A stretch of DNA of 64,000 bases from Gymnorhina tibicen (taxonomy: Eukaryota > Chordata > Aves > Passeriformes > Artamidae): positions 248,001 through 312,000 of the forward strand of contig VXAZ01001670.1 of the NCBI GenBank assembly GCA_013399875.1, written 5' to 3'. A program made the position numbers and the translations under genes. Each line of letters opens with the position of its first letter. The first letter of the stretch is position 1. Shown here piece after piece: positions 50,200 to 63,269 of this stretch. The notes below the pieces were generated by a model, which searched no databases, was not told the DNA's origin, and saw only the letters and a program-made list of their open reading frames with translations.

Positions 50200-51655
50200 C
50201 AGTTCTTTATATTTATTTATTAATATATTTATTGTGAGCAGAAATACTCACACTGTCAAAATGGAACTCCCATACGGACTGTAACCAACTGTTATACAGG
50301 GCTGAGGTAGGAGGGACATAAGAAACATTCTGCTCTCTTTATTGTTTCTGAAATGAAATAAAATATTGGAAATGACTGCACAGTTCCTACAAACTGAGAC
50401 TCCTGCAGAAAGGAATTTCTTGCAAATTCTCCTCATCAGTGGAAAAAACCTGCAGTGCATATCTATAGAAATAAATGGTAGCAGAACTTAACACCAAAGG
50501 CAAATGGCCCTCAGAAGAGAGCCCTGCCACAGTGGACCACCAGTACTCATCCCATCAGAACACAAAACTTGCTTTCAGCACAGCTTTTCTAACAGGTGCA
50601 GAGCAAAGCTCTGTAACCTCTCTGCCAGGCAGCCTTGAATCCCAGTACCTCATAGGTAGTGGAACAAATTACCTGGCTGGTCCCAGGATATCCCTTTTAC
50701 CTAAGTGTCCCACTTACCCAGAATGTGCAATTGATCGAAACAAATGCTACAATCTGACACCATGGAGCTCTTGACAGCTGTCAACTCATTAAATTCTATT
50801 CACTGGCTTCCTACCTCCTTGCCAACGTATTACATAAATTGCTTTTTAGCTGGCAGCCTTTTCCTTTGCCTGAAACCATTTCGTACTGAGCATGTTTAAG
50901 TCCATTGTTTTTTTTTTTAAATGAATTTGTTCCCTTCCCTTTGGTAATTTGCTTTGCCTTGCAACAGTTTGAATGGTCTGCAGGATGCTGTTTCATTATC
51001 AAGCTGCAACTGGAAATGAATATTTTATAGCAGCTGAACAGAGGTTTGGCTGTAAATGACTATATCCTAATCACACAAAACAAAAGGAAGACAGAAAGAA
51101 AAATGAATTTAATTAATGAAATATTGATGCAATTTACAGACAAAGGCCTTCCCATTTAGAAGGGAATTCCTGCAATGTGCATTTTATAGAAAGAGTTGGA
51201 AGTTCACTACCTCCTTCTTGATTTATCTAGTTATGTGTCTCATATTTAATTTTTGCTTCTTTCAGGCTCTTTAAAACGTCTGAAGGTATGTCTGGTATCT
51301 GTCCATACTAAGTCACAGATGCAAGTGCTTCAAAAGAAAATATATACTTATAATGACTGTGTTACAAGAACATGTAGAAACAGAGCATAAGGGTAGTCAT
51401 GCTAGCTCAAACTCCACTGAAGCCTTGACTCCTGCACTTGACATTAGACATTTATGTTTGTTCAGAGATAAAGGATAAATACAAGAGAAACCTGCAGAAG
51501 TACTTTCCTCTCACATATGCTAGTTGGAGTGGCAAGCATCAGTTAGGAAGTGGTTATACCTGCAACTCTGTGCTGCATAGATTTTGTATTTCATGGTTCT
51601 TAATGGGCTTTTCGACCACATGCTGACATATTAGCTTTCAAAGCTATTTATATTT
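50200..51655. other. Intronic stretch without recognised features
   Basis: Ordinary AT-rich intron with a short TTTA-rich run at 50211-50233. Confidence 0.5.
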
Positions 51656-51662
51656 TTTTCTA

Positions 51663-52165
51663 CAATATCATATGGCAGTGAGTTCCGCATTTCATATAAA
51701 AGTACTTCCTCCTGTTTGATCTCAGCCTGGTCCTACCTTATTTCACTCCTCAGTCTTTGTTTCATGAGAGATTGTGAGCAGTTATTGCCTAGTCACAATT
51801 TCTCTGATCCATTTTGATTTTAAGACCTTTGTTATCACCATTTGGTTACCAATTTTTCATCATGAAGAATGTCAGCCTATTTAACCTCTCCTCATGTGGA
51901 AACCATTGCATATCCTGCAGCTTTTTTATTTCTCATAGATCAGTTTTTGAGAGTTGATGGCCAAAACTGAGTGTAATGCAGAAGGCAAAGCATAACACAG
52001 ATTTACACAGTGGCTCAGTAATATTTTCAACTTTTTTGATGCAGAAGGCAAAGCAAAACACAGATTTACGCAGTGGCACAATGATAGTTTAGCTTTTTTT
52101 CCTCTAACAATTTCTAAATTTTGGTTTGCCTTCTTGAATGCAAATACATGTCCAAAAATAATCAA
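51663..52165 (-). mobile_element. Ancient CR1/L3-like LINE remnant with internal 63-bp duplication
   Basis: On the minus strand the degraded LINE order is recognisable: TTTGGCC after a CACTCAGTTT motif (the RT C-terminal region), then a segment complementary to CCTCTCCTCATGTGGAAACC, GATTTTAAGACCTTTGTTAT and ATGAGAGATTGTGAGCAGTT, ending with GGAACTCACTGCCATAT. This is much more diverged than the avian CR1 copies, suggesting an insertion predating birds. Two 63-bp units (51976-52038 and 52039-52101), sharing ATGCAGAAGGCAAAGCA and CACAGATTTAC, form a tandem duplication inside it; the minus-strand frame shows it as CHCVNLCFALPSA / SHCVNLCYALPSA. Confidence 0.75.
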
Positions 52166-52169
52166 ATCT

Positions 52170-55100
52170 GGTCATTTGTTAGCATAGAAATTAATTTGCA
52201 ATGTTCAGCGTGGTTAAGCACATACATAAATCAGTTCCCAATAATGCATTTTTTTCTGTTCTGGCCTCAGTTTCTGACATTTTTGAATTAAAGGCCCTAT
52301 AACAGAAGTGATTTATTGATTCCTGAGATGCTTCAGAATGCCATCTGTCGAATTGTATATGGAGTGTGATCTACAAAGAAGCAATAAAGCTTTTAAGAGG
52401 ATGCTGGATTTCTCAGTCATTCTAAGTCCAACAAGCTGACACCTTTCTGATGTTGCAGAAGGCACCTGAGTAAGCTCCAGGGATGCCTGTCAGGTTCACA
52501 GAGTCAGGCGGCAGAAGCAGAGCCTTGTAATGTATAATCACTTAAAATGGACTGGAGCAATCCATGCAAGATCAGTAACAGATAGAAGACTCAGTACTAT
52601 AAATAGAAATATGGAATGTATTCTTACATATTCCAGAAGTAAGGACACACTGTAGAATCTGCTCCAACTTTTTTCCTTATCTCTTTTTGATGGTAAATGG
52701 TCTTTATATCATGCATGTTGTAAAGTGAATCAGGTTTAAATATAATGTCAAAATGCTGCCTGAATAAAGTTAGAAGATGAGAATAAACCTGAGCTTTAAA
52801 GAAAATCACACACAGCTGTACTTTGTAGCCCAAAAGACAGTCAAAAATGGAAAAACTATGGCATATGTTTACCAAAATAACCTTTTCTCTTTAAACCATT
52901 TCTATAATTTTGGATGAGCATGACATTTCACCCTGGTATGGACTCTATTGTCCACTGGAGATCAGTAATGCAATAGTTTTAGGGAAACTGCTCGATTTAA
53001 AGTTAGTAAGGTCAAAGAGAATGCAGAGTAATAAATCCTAAAACTACAAAACCAAGCAAGCACAGAATCTTGTTCTATGTGAAATGCAGTCTTCAGAAAC
53101 ATGGGGTACAAGCTACTGACTCTTGCCAGGCCAACCAACTGGATACCAGTAGGCAAACCTTTGCAAAAGCAAGAGAAACCATTGACCTGAAAGTATATAA
53201 TCTATAATGTTCTACAGGCATAGTTTCTTTAAATCATGTATAGCATGTGAACGTAACAGACATAAAAGAAAACACAACACAACACAAAACTCCTATACAA
53301 TTCCATACCTTGCCATTGATTTAAAGTAAATATAATTTCTCATCTACTTCAGCAAAAAAGGGAAAAATATACCAGGAGTGAATGAATGAAAAAAATGGAT
53401 AATTGACAAGTTTGGAAGGGAGACAGATACTTTTCACAGACTTCACTTACATCTCTCCCTGTGCTATGATTTGTTTTCTAGACTTTAGTCGCCATCTCCC
53501 ACTCAGTGTTTCCACCTTCAACCCAGAGCTGTCAAAGTCTTTCTGCTCCTACTATGCCTCTCCCTCCCCTGCAGTATTACTGAAGCTCAGGAGCTTTGGT
53601 CTTTTACTTTTAACATTATTTCTCTTTTTCTCCTGCCTTTTTCTCTACCCCTTCTTTTTTTCAGATCCTGAGGAAAACTGAGTGGCTCTTTAATACCAAC
53701 AAAGATACTGATTGTAACTCAAACACAGGCTTTTAAATTTGCAGGGGAAATATTTCTTTAAATTACACATTATCAGAAAGCATAAAACTTATATGTGAAG
53801 ATAAAACAGCTATTACCTGAATTTTAACAATAATAATATTACCCAAAGCCGCAAATCAGATCAAGATCCTGTTATTTAGATACTACATTATAAACAGGAT
53901 AAAAGAGATCTTATTGCAAGTACTGCTGTTTAGGCGAAGAAGCAACATTTTTGGTACAGCTGATAAGGAAATAACAGCTCAGTTTTACAGTGAGTTATGA
54001 TGTTAAAAGATTAGCTTTTGTTCTATGCTTGAACAACACCAAATGCCCTTTAAAAACAACCTCAGAAACAGAACTTTATCAAAGTATCAGTTTTCAGATA
54101 ATAATTTTTTTTTTACTTGCACCTAAATTTCATGCATGCCATTCAGTGTGTGCACGACAGCAAAGCACCCACTGGACACCTTGGAGGATGCAGCCCCCAC
54201 AAAAGGATCCAGGCTTGACATCCGTGCTTCTGAATAGCTAAAAGCAGGGAAATTTCTCACTGCCTCAGGAGCGTAGGAACAAGAACCTGCAACATCTCCC
54301 TCCCAGAGCAGTGCCCTGACTGCAGCCTGCTGTGGTGAGAGAACCTCTCCCCTCCTCACATGACAGAACAGAGAGCATGACAGAAGACAGCCTTAGGAAA
54401 CACCACTTATAGCCAAGAGTAATGAATGTGCAGAGGAAGTATGGGCAGAAAAAGACTGTTCGGCTAAACATGGATTCCTTAATCTGGTTAGCCTGGGAGG
54501 TTTCTGAAGAGGCTAACACTTTGTTTAGGAATGCAGTTAGTGCATGTGTAACACTAACTTATATATATTATACCTTAATATTCTACAAAATAACATTACT
54601 AAAGATTATACTTATACTTGTAGGGCCTTCTGACAAGAACAACTTCAGGGAAAAAAAAAGAAAGAAAAGAGAGAACAAAAATGTAATTGCCTGCCTATCA
54701 GCTCCACTATCATAATTACTTTCAAACTCTTGACATGGGTTGAATCAGATGAACACCAAATCAATTTTTGCAGCCAGCAATCATTTCATTCTTAGCTCAT
54801 AAATTAAAATGTCACTGGTAGACTGAGTACAAAATAATGCCTGTTTCAGTATTTTACCCTGCAGAGAGAGCAACTTCCTTCTCCTTCTGTTTGTGAGTGT
54901 ATCTTGTATATCCTTAAGCACTGTACAGTACATTACACTCATCTAATTCAAGCCAAAGTTTGCACATCTGGATCCCACACAAGAAAACACAAGAAATTAT
55001 ACACTACCTACAGAGTGGGGTAGTGTTATCCCCCTGGGTATCTAGAGCCCCATTCTAGATCTGGGGAGATGGTGACATTAGATTTTGTCATGCATCTGCA

Positions 55101-58100
55101 ACACAGCAGCATTGCAGCATTGGGGATTTGCTGGCTGCACACTGGTTCAGGGGAGGAAGTGCCTTAAGCCTCCACTGCACAGTCCTCCCCTTCATCCCTT
55201 TCTGACCTGCAGTGAACCTCATCAGCCTGAAGTGAGTAGAAGGCTCCCCAGTACGAGGATAATTCTCAAAAAAGCCCCAATTTTTAAGGCCAGAGACTAT
55301 TCACTGTTGTGATTTCATTAAGAAATAAAGTGATCAGATTAAATTTATGAGCCAGTAGGATAAGTTGAAACCTGAACCATAAAAATAAAGTTCTTAATTT
55401 CAAATTACCTTTTGTGTCTCATTTCTGAGTCTGAGTAGGCATAATTTAATGGGCTATTCTGTGCCCAGTACCTTGCCTATCACCTTTCGCTCTCTGTTTT
55501 AACCACAAACTCTTCAGTTGAGGGTCACAGAACCAGGCCACTGAGTTTACTTTTCATATAACTAGAGTTACCAAGATACCTCATTGTTTTATCTTGTTTA
55601 GAGGCTTTTGCACTTTACATAACCTTTAAGTTTTCAGTTTAAAGCATATTGCCTAATCTTTACCTAATGATTGAGATAATTTTTTCTCATATAATGTGAC
55701 TAGCCAAGCCCCAAATAACCTATTTTTACTCTGAACTATCTCTAACATCATACTTAGTTTCCAAAACATAAAATTTCAAGCATCTTCCTCTCTCACCCAC
55801 CCCAGCAGGAAAGGAACCATGAAGACCAAGACTGGTTGAATTCCCAATTGCTCCAAAATCCTCCTCCAAAGCTTCACCTTCAAATACCAATGAACAAGAC
55901 ATCCAGCTGTACTAGCAAATCCACCTGATAATTTAAAATGCACTTCTGTAACAGCCAATGTCAGTATTCAGAGTTTTGCCTCAAGGGATATCTTTGAAGA
56001 GTTCAGGATTTTTCTTCTCTCTTTCTAGCCTTCAGAAGCTGAGCTATAAACTTATTGAAACCTGAATATAAAGTACTTCCTTATTTAGTAAAAATAGGAT
56101 TGCCTATCACTTCAAACCAACCAGCAGCCAGTACATAGTGTAGTGCTGCGTTTAGGGAAAGTCTCCTCTCTTCCTTACAGTTCATTGCTTCTCTGGTTCA
56201 GAAGGAGAAACTTCACTTTAAGTGGAATGGTTGACTCTTTACCTGATCAGTGGGGTAATTTAACCTCACAGGATGTGATTACCAAATGATCAAAAGGTCT
56301 TGTATGCTTATCACTAAGTTGCCTGCTACTGTCTGCCATGGGGAGCTCGGCACCTTTCTGCCCAGCTGTGTCACCTAAGAGCTGACAACTTATCACACTG
56401 GAGCTCAGCAGAGCTGAGACAGCAGTGGTCTCATATCTCTATGATATTGTCATTAGTACAGTACCAAAATGGCAGTAGGTGCAGAGTCATCAGGTACACA
56501 AATCACAGAAAAACAAGAAGGAACTTCTAAAGGTGCGAGACGGAGACAGTACTCAGGTACTTCAGTTCTACATCATATAAAGCCATGAATAAACTTACTC
56601 TTCTAGACCTCTTCATCCAGATGACTCCCATTTTCATAGAAACCCATTTCTAACTTCCAGCTGTAGCTTATTCACAGTTGTGTACCAGCCATTTTGGGCC
56701 ATGCAACTCTTTTGTTTAAATAAATAGTTTCCCAGTCTTCTCTTTATAAACACAGCACACTTTCAGAGAGCAATCATCTCTCTTTTATTCTTTCAGTATG
56801 CAAGCTAAAGAAGCTAAATTGTGAAATATTTCTTCTACTAAGGCTGACTCCCAGTTTGTCCCTCAAAACCTTCTCTGTACTGGTGCCAAGTCCTTCTAGT
56901 CATTCTGGGACATGAGCAGATATGCTCTGAAACAGCACTAAGAAAACTCTATATTTTTTTATAAAATACTTTAAAGAACAATTCTGCTGTAGTAAAATAG
57001 GGGCATGTTTGTGTAAAGAGGTTTACAAGTTCTTCACTTTCACAAGTAAAGGAATGCAGCCAATTATGTTCTGTCAGATAGAGGCAGGTCTGCTACCAGT
57101 TTTAACTCAGCTGCCATTCAGAGACTACCAAAAAATCTGACACCAGTTCTTAAGGGAGGGACTTCTAGTGGCTTAAATGCAATAAGGTTTAAGGATCAGC
57201 CCAACATACTTTTGAATTAATTCAATGCAGACCAGCTACAAAATGGCTGGAAACAAAAATTTGTGCTTCACTTGAGCACAGGAGGAAGTAAAGAGATCAA
57301 GCTGAGAAAAAAAGGCAGCTACTTTTCAAATTGCCATCTTTTATCTCCGAAGAAACATGAAAACTGGAACTGATAACTGTCTTGATATGTTATCAGTTAT
57401 AATAACTACATTACAGTGATGCGATACAGAGTAAGTCCTTGGAAATTCCAAACTTACAAATCAAATATAATGAATAAGTGAGAAAGCCCCACATTCCATT
57501 TCAATTCTGCTCTCCTTATCTGCCATGCTAATATTTAGAAAGTAATTATTGCTCTTGATGATTAAACTTTTTTTTTTCTCTTCTTGAAATGACTGATTTT
57601 TCTTTTGAAGTCTGCATCACCCTGAAGGGAAAATACATTTCTCAGCAGATTGTTTTCCTTTTTGCCTAACAAGGAAAGGGGATTAGAAAAATTAGAATAA
57701 AATGACAATAAAGGGGGAAGGGGAAGAATGAGCAATAAAACATAGGCCTTTTTTTTTCTTTTTAAATGAGGATTGTCTTTGGGAATTCATGAAGGGAAAG
57801 AAGCGAAAAATTATGAGCTCATCACATAGGGTATGACACCTCATGCTGCAATCTGGAGTTCCTATAATGAGGTGAATGGGCACTGCTGAGAGCTCATTGC
57901 TGGGGAGAGGTTAAAATGAGTTCTGCATCACCAGGCCAGGGATTTTCATCACACCACATTACACATAAACTTTTTTGCAGCATTACTGCAGCTGGGTTAG
58001 TTCTCTAAAGCAAGCACAAATGTATCTTATCCCAGAGTCTGAGTGTCATGACCAAGTTAATCTGGGCTGGAGGGAAAGGAATTCACACTGTAATGATGAA

Positions 58101-58515
58101 ATGAGGTGAGTAAACCTAGATGGTTGTGTATTTTATCAATATAAAGAGATTAAACTATGGAAGTTTAACTACAAGGCTCATGTGTTCCCCATAATAAAAG
58201 GCAAAGTAAATAAAAATTAATATACTATAGGATATACCAAAAGCAAAATATAGACCTATGTGATTTCTCATTCCGTAAACTTCTCCCATTAAACTGATAT
58301 AATGAGACACTGGGGTTTTTGGACATAGGGTGTACTGAAACCATGAGTGAAAATCTCTAAGAATCAAAGCCCATACATAGGAATGCACTCATCCCCTCCA
58401 AACCCCTGAAATCAGTCTATGCTATGCAAATTAAGTTGGCCAATTCAATTCTATTGTATAGAATCTTATCACATAATTTGTGAGCATGGCTCCATACTGC
58501 TGCAATGTGAACACC
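52170..58515. other. Intronic stretch without recognised genes
   Basis: AT-rich intron with a small ACACAA-type repeat at 53270-53290 and A/T runs near 54104, 54650 and 57569. Short frames only, none recognised. Confidence 0.5.
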
Positions 58516-58524
58516 CTGGTGCAA

Positions 58525-58592
58525 AATTAATTGCTGGACTCAATGATCTTAGACATCTTTTTCAACCTTAACAATTCTCTGATTCTCTGATT
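58525..58592 (+). mobile_element. CR1 LINE 3' tail remnant
   Basis: CTGGACTCAATGATCTTAGA then TTTTTCAACCTTAACAATTC and a degraded tail TCTCTGATTCTCTGATT. About 70 bp of the CR1 3' end. Confidence 0.85.
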
Positions 58593-58599
58593 ACTGCAC

Positions 58600-61500
58600 T
58601 CTGCTCTTGCAGAACGGCAAGCACAAGATGTGCAATATCATAGATGCAAGACACCTTCCCCATAGTTCCTATGTAAGGCTGAAAATGTAAACTAATACTT
58701 CAAAGCATTCTTTGGTAAGAGTACTCAACATACCATATGACAAAGACATTTCCTTTTTATTTTTGGAAAAACCCTCAAACCCCAAACTCATATGTGGTTG
58801 TTTCCAAGGGAAAAAAAAAAAAGAAATAAAAAAAGGAAAGGCATGAGGTCTTAGAAGATGGCATACTGACCATGATTCCCAGCTAAACTCTCTGATAGCT
58901 GCTGAAGCAGCTACTCAAGCCAAACTATAATTCACAGAAACAAGCTGGAGGAAAGCCAGCTCTGGATGAAGTGATTGGCTTATTTTGGAATACGAAGTGT
59001 TTCCTCTTGAGAGCAACCCATACTGACTGTCCTTGGGGAGATACTAAGAAGAAACCTTGATCAGAGGAGAGACAAAGCATCAGTATTGGGTTGTGTAATG
59101 GATGGCCATTCAATGTCTTTGTATCTGCAAAACAACTAGGTAATATCTGTAATAAAATAGATGTCTTCAGTTGCTAAAGAGGCTAAACGTGCATTTTTTG
59201 GCATTGTTAGTGCTTGGTAAATCATCAGCAAGTTTTGTCATTGTCATCTTCTTTATTTTAAATACACACTGCTTTTGAAGTTAATAAAATTACTTGTTTC
59301 TCCCTTGTGCTGGACCATTTGCATAATTATAAAGAGGGTTCATGAAAGAGAGTCAATGAGATAATTCCCACATGCAAATTAAAGATCTTTCAATTAACAT
59401 GGCAGGACGTGTGTGAAAACCATGCTAATGTAGCAGAAGATATCCCTAGTGGCAGTTCAGTAATCTGCCTGTATGCTACGGCATCTCTTTGTTTCACTTC
59501 CCTTCATCACTGGTGGCCTTTGCTTGGCCAAGAGGGTGGTGGAACAGAGCAAAAAAAGAAGGTTTATAAGAGATTTTTTCTACAGTGTTACTGGTGGTGT
59601 GGGAGAGCAGTGCCTTAATATTGTTTCAGGCAAAAGTCAAGTTGATTGATTAAATAACTGTGTCTGTTCAGATCAGGGAAAAATTTTAAGAAGAGTCTGA
59701 TTTCCAGAAAGCTTTTTCATTCATAGATCAATTTGCTTACAGTTCCCCTTGTGAAAGGCGACTTCCCTCTCTTGTCTTCAGTAATAATATACACATGACT
59801 TTCATAAGGCTTTCCTTGTTTTCCTGCTTGCAAGTAATGGCCCCTCAGAAAAACTACTGAAAAGCAGATATGAATGGAAAAGGACACTGGATACTTGGTA
59901 ACATCCTAGGTTACACCTGATAAAAAGCAATGAAGTCACATCTTTAGATTTCATATATATAAGCTGGTCATCAACTTCAAAATCGGAATTTAATATTTCC
60001 ATGAGTATAAAGATGCTAGATGGTTCCTTATGGAAGTACTACATCTTTCCCTCAAGCTTGGGAAACATTAAAGGCCAGATATCAGAAGACAGATTCTTGC
60101 TTGCTACTGTGGCACCCTGCTAACTTTGTAATCACTGAAAAAATTTTCAAAAGCAGCTCTTGCCCAGGAGAAATAATGTCTCTGTGTCTTCCAGCAAAAC
60201 AAACAGAACTGTATCATTTTAGGTGCTAGCTGTTCCTTACTCCTGAATTGGGACCTGAATTAGGAGTCTGCAAGTCTGGAAATCAAGAGTGCCTTTGTGA
60301 GCATGTCAGAACTCTCCCATGAAGCTACCTGCTTTACTGCCATCACTCTGATACCCTCCCTGGGAATCTGCAATAGCCCTGCTTCTCAGGGAAAAACTTA
60401 GTGTTTGCCTTAAAAAAACCCCAATAAGCAAAACCCCAAAACCTGCAGTTTGCTCTAGGTAGGAATAATTCAGTAGAATATGCATTTATTTGGATGATGA
60501 AGGCATGTAACAGCAGTGACTGTCACAAACTCCAAACTATTTTAAAGAAATCAAGAAAGTTATCTTTGCTGAATGCACTCAAATTGTGTTTTTTTTGAAA
60601 CCACAGACACTCACTAATTAAAGGAATATGACTTTCACAAACAGGGAAAATCTCTTACCACCTAATCACAAGGATGAACTGGTAGTGGCCCTGGTATTAG
60701 TATTCCTCTCTCAGTTTTATTAATTTCATCACCAGTCTACAGGACATCCTTGTAGGTACTCTGCTTCCTGCTACTGAAGTATCGTGGAGCACAACCTAAT
60801 TTCATGGAATAAGTACAAAACTGGGAATCACAAACACTTATTGTGAGGCCAACTGCTTTTGCAGACCTAATCCCTCTCATCACCACTTTAGGGGCAAATC
60901 ACTTTCCCATTCAGGTCTTGGTGTTCAAAACTCACAAGCGGAATAGTGTTGCGAATTAATCCAACTGAGACACAAGACTTGGAGAGCTGCAAAGTTTGCA
61001 AGGAAGCAACTGTAGCTCCCACATTGTGCATATAACCTCCAAGTCACTGGAATTTTCATCCACCTACCAATATTTAAGAATAAAAAATGATAATAACAAA
61101 AAGCTGCTCTATTTGCATTCCTGTGGCTCTGGATTTACACCAGTTTATAGAGTGGTTCCAACAGATCAACAGTTTTAAATGCTATTTTTGTGGTAGCAAA
61201 TAAAAATCAGGAGTTCATTCTCAGCAGGCTATTAGTTTTGTAATTATTATTAATACTAGTTGTTTTATTATGTAGCAATAGCAAAGTAAACTCAAGCTTT
61301 TTCAGCACATTTTAGCTTTAACGAAGCAATTACTTGAGTCAAAATCATGTATCAAATTGAGCAACTTCTAGCAAGAATTGTATTTCTGTCTTCAAGTCTT
61401 TGTTTTTCAAATAGTAAGGCATAATAACTTCTTGAAGAATTAGTAATCAATGTGTCACTCCTCTAAGTAATTATTTTACTTGAAACAAGTAATAAGCCTG

Positions 61501-62450
61501 TGTTCCCATTTGAGGGCACATGTAATTGCAATGTATTGTTAATTCTGCAGTCTTTTGTACAGAATGAATACTCAACTTTAATAATCATAGGAAACTATCA
61601 AACTATCTCTAGTGTATGTTCTCTAGAAAAAAAGACTGAAAAAAGTTAGCACACTGAATATCTTTTTAAGTTTCAACTTCAGAGAAAAACACAATTCACT
61701 GAAATGCACTGTGTGTGGTATTTGTGTGCGTACTCAGCACGTCCTAAGGTTTTGTTTGTTTGTTTGCTTTTTTGAAAGAAAACTATAGGCCTAGTAGAAC
61801 TTAGAATCAAAAGTGCTTGTTTCTTTATGTTTGTCTCTCAGTTGCATTTGCTGTCATACAATGAGCAGGACACATGACTCTGCCTCAGCTTCACTGCCTT
61901 TAAAGTGAAGAAAAATAAAACCGTCTGCTGAGAGCATTATTGTCATGAGCGATTGTTTGCTAAGCGCTTTAAGATCGGTAATACATGTTCTTAGCAAAGT
62001 GCAGAGCATTACTTGTTTCTAAAAAATAACAAATTAAAATGAAATATGATTGAACTTTTCAGCTCAATATATGTCTTAGGACACATTAGAACTTGAGGCT
62101 GCATTTTTGAAAATGAATTTTCACATGAAATGAAACAGATATTTTTACACTCAACATAAACACTATACTTGAGTATGAGACATGACTTCCATCCTCAGAG
62201 AGCGTTCAAGAGCTGAGGGGTATGGTCCTAAGAAAACAGATATGACCAGACCTGCTTTGAAAAAGCTGTTGGTGGAGCTCCTTGTTAGTAAGAGCCTTCC
62301 TGGACTGGCCTGACTATTCTGCATTTCACAAGTGTGAACCTCGTATGAGCACACAAATGGACAGAACAACAGTGAACAGTCTAAACAGCACTTTGCAGCA
62401 CACAGGATGCAGCCAAGGCTGTGCTTTGAGCCAGTTCTGGTGCCAAAGCT
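58600..62450. other. Intronic stretch without recognised features
   Basis: AT-rich intron with short homopolymers (58811-58822) and no recognised exon or repeat family. Confidence 0.5.
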
Positions 62451-62689
62451 GATTATACACATTACCTCATGACTGTGCCTCTGCAAAGTCTTTCCTCACA
62501 GCTGGACTTCATCTGTGGGCATTGTCCTGTGTTAAAGCAGGCAGATGGCTTTTCTACTGCTGTGACCTCAGGGAACACACACAACTGTCCACACCTGGCT
62601 GTGCAGTGCTGTCTGTAATGTCTCCTGTCACTACGGAAAAGCACCATTTATCCCAGACTCCAAAAGTACAGGTGTCACTGCTGTGCCTC

Positions 62690-63260
62690 TGTCATCGCCT
62701 CTTGCAGCCCCCTGCTTTCAGCACCGTGCTGGGGCTTGAATTAATTGCTGACAAAGGGCGAACTGCAGCTTGTCAGCCATCAGGAAAGCCTGTGATCGCT
62801 CATTATACACTGCTGACACAAGACCAAGATGAAACCAGGGCTCCGAGCTGGACGTTTATGTTATTGGTCTTATTTTGTCTGTTTGTTTGTGGTTTAATGC
62901 CTATGTGGTTAATTTGAGGGCGATAAATAGCTTTTTGAGAAAACTAATTTGTACACAGCTGCAATTAATCAGAGTGCAGAGAAGAGTGCACCAGAGCTGA
63001 ACGCCCCGCTGAAACAGATGGTAGTGCTGCCGCCACACACTCCTGCATTCCTGCGAAGGTTAAGCCAAATTACAGAGCCCTGGGAATCTGAGCCTGCACA
63101 CAGGCTGGCTCTACCCACATCGGGTCCATTAGGGAAAAGCTTGAATGATTTTCACCTGGAAGCCTCCTGGGGCTTGCAGCCATTAGTTGAGAAGTTTAAT
63201 AACTGCTGGCAGGGGAAAAAAAACTCCACCAGAAACAAGCAATTCACTTAATTTTTCCAA
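62690..63260. promoter_or_regulatory. Candidate conserved non-coding element
   Basis: High-complexity, moderately GC-rich block that differs from flanking AT-rich intron. It contains GAATTAATTGC, GCAATTAATC, a GGCGATAAATAG core, TGACAAAGG and several CpGs. Two plus-strand frames overlap it (131 and 100 codons) but show no domain. An enhancer or other constrained element is the simplest reading; conservation is unverified. Confidence 0.3.
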
Positions 63261-63269
63261 CTGCACAGC

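Noticed and set aside
62522..62917. 131-codon plus-strand frame with a hydrophobic C-terminus
   Set aside because: The hydrophobic end comes from a TTTGTCTGTTTG-type run. No family recognised; a conserved non-coding element explains the block as well.
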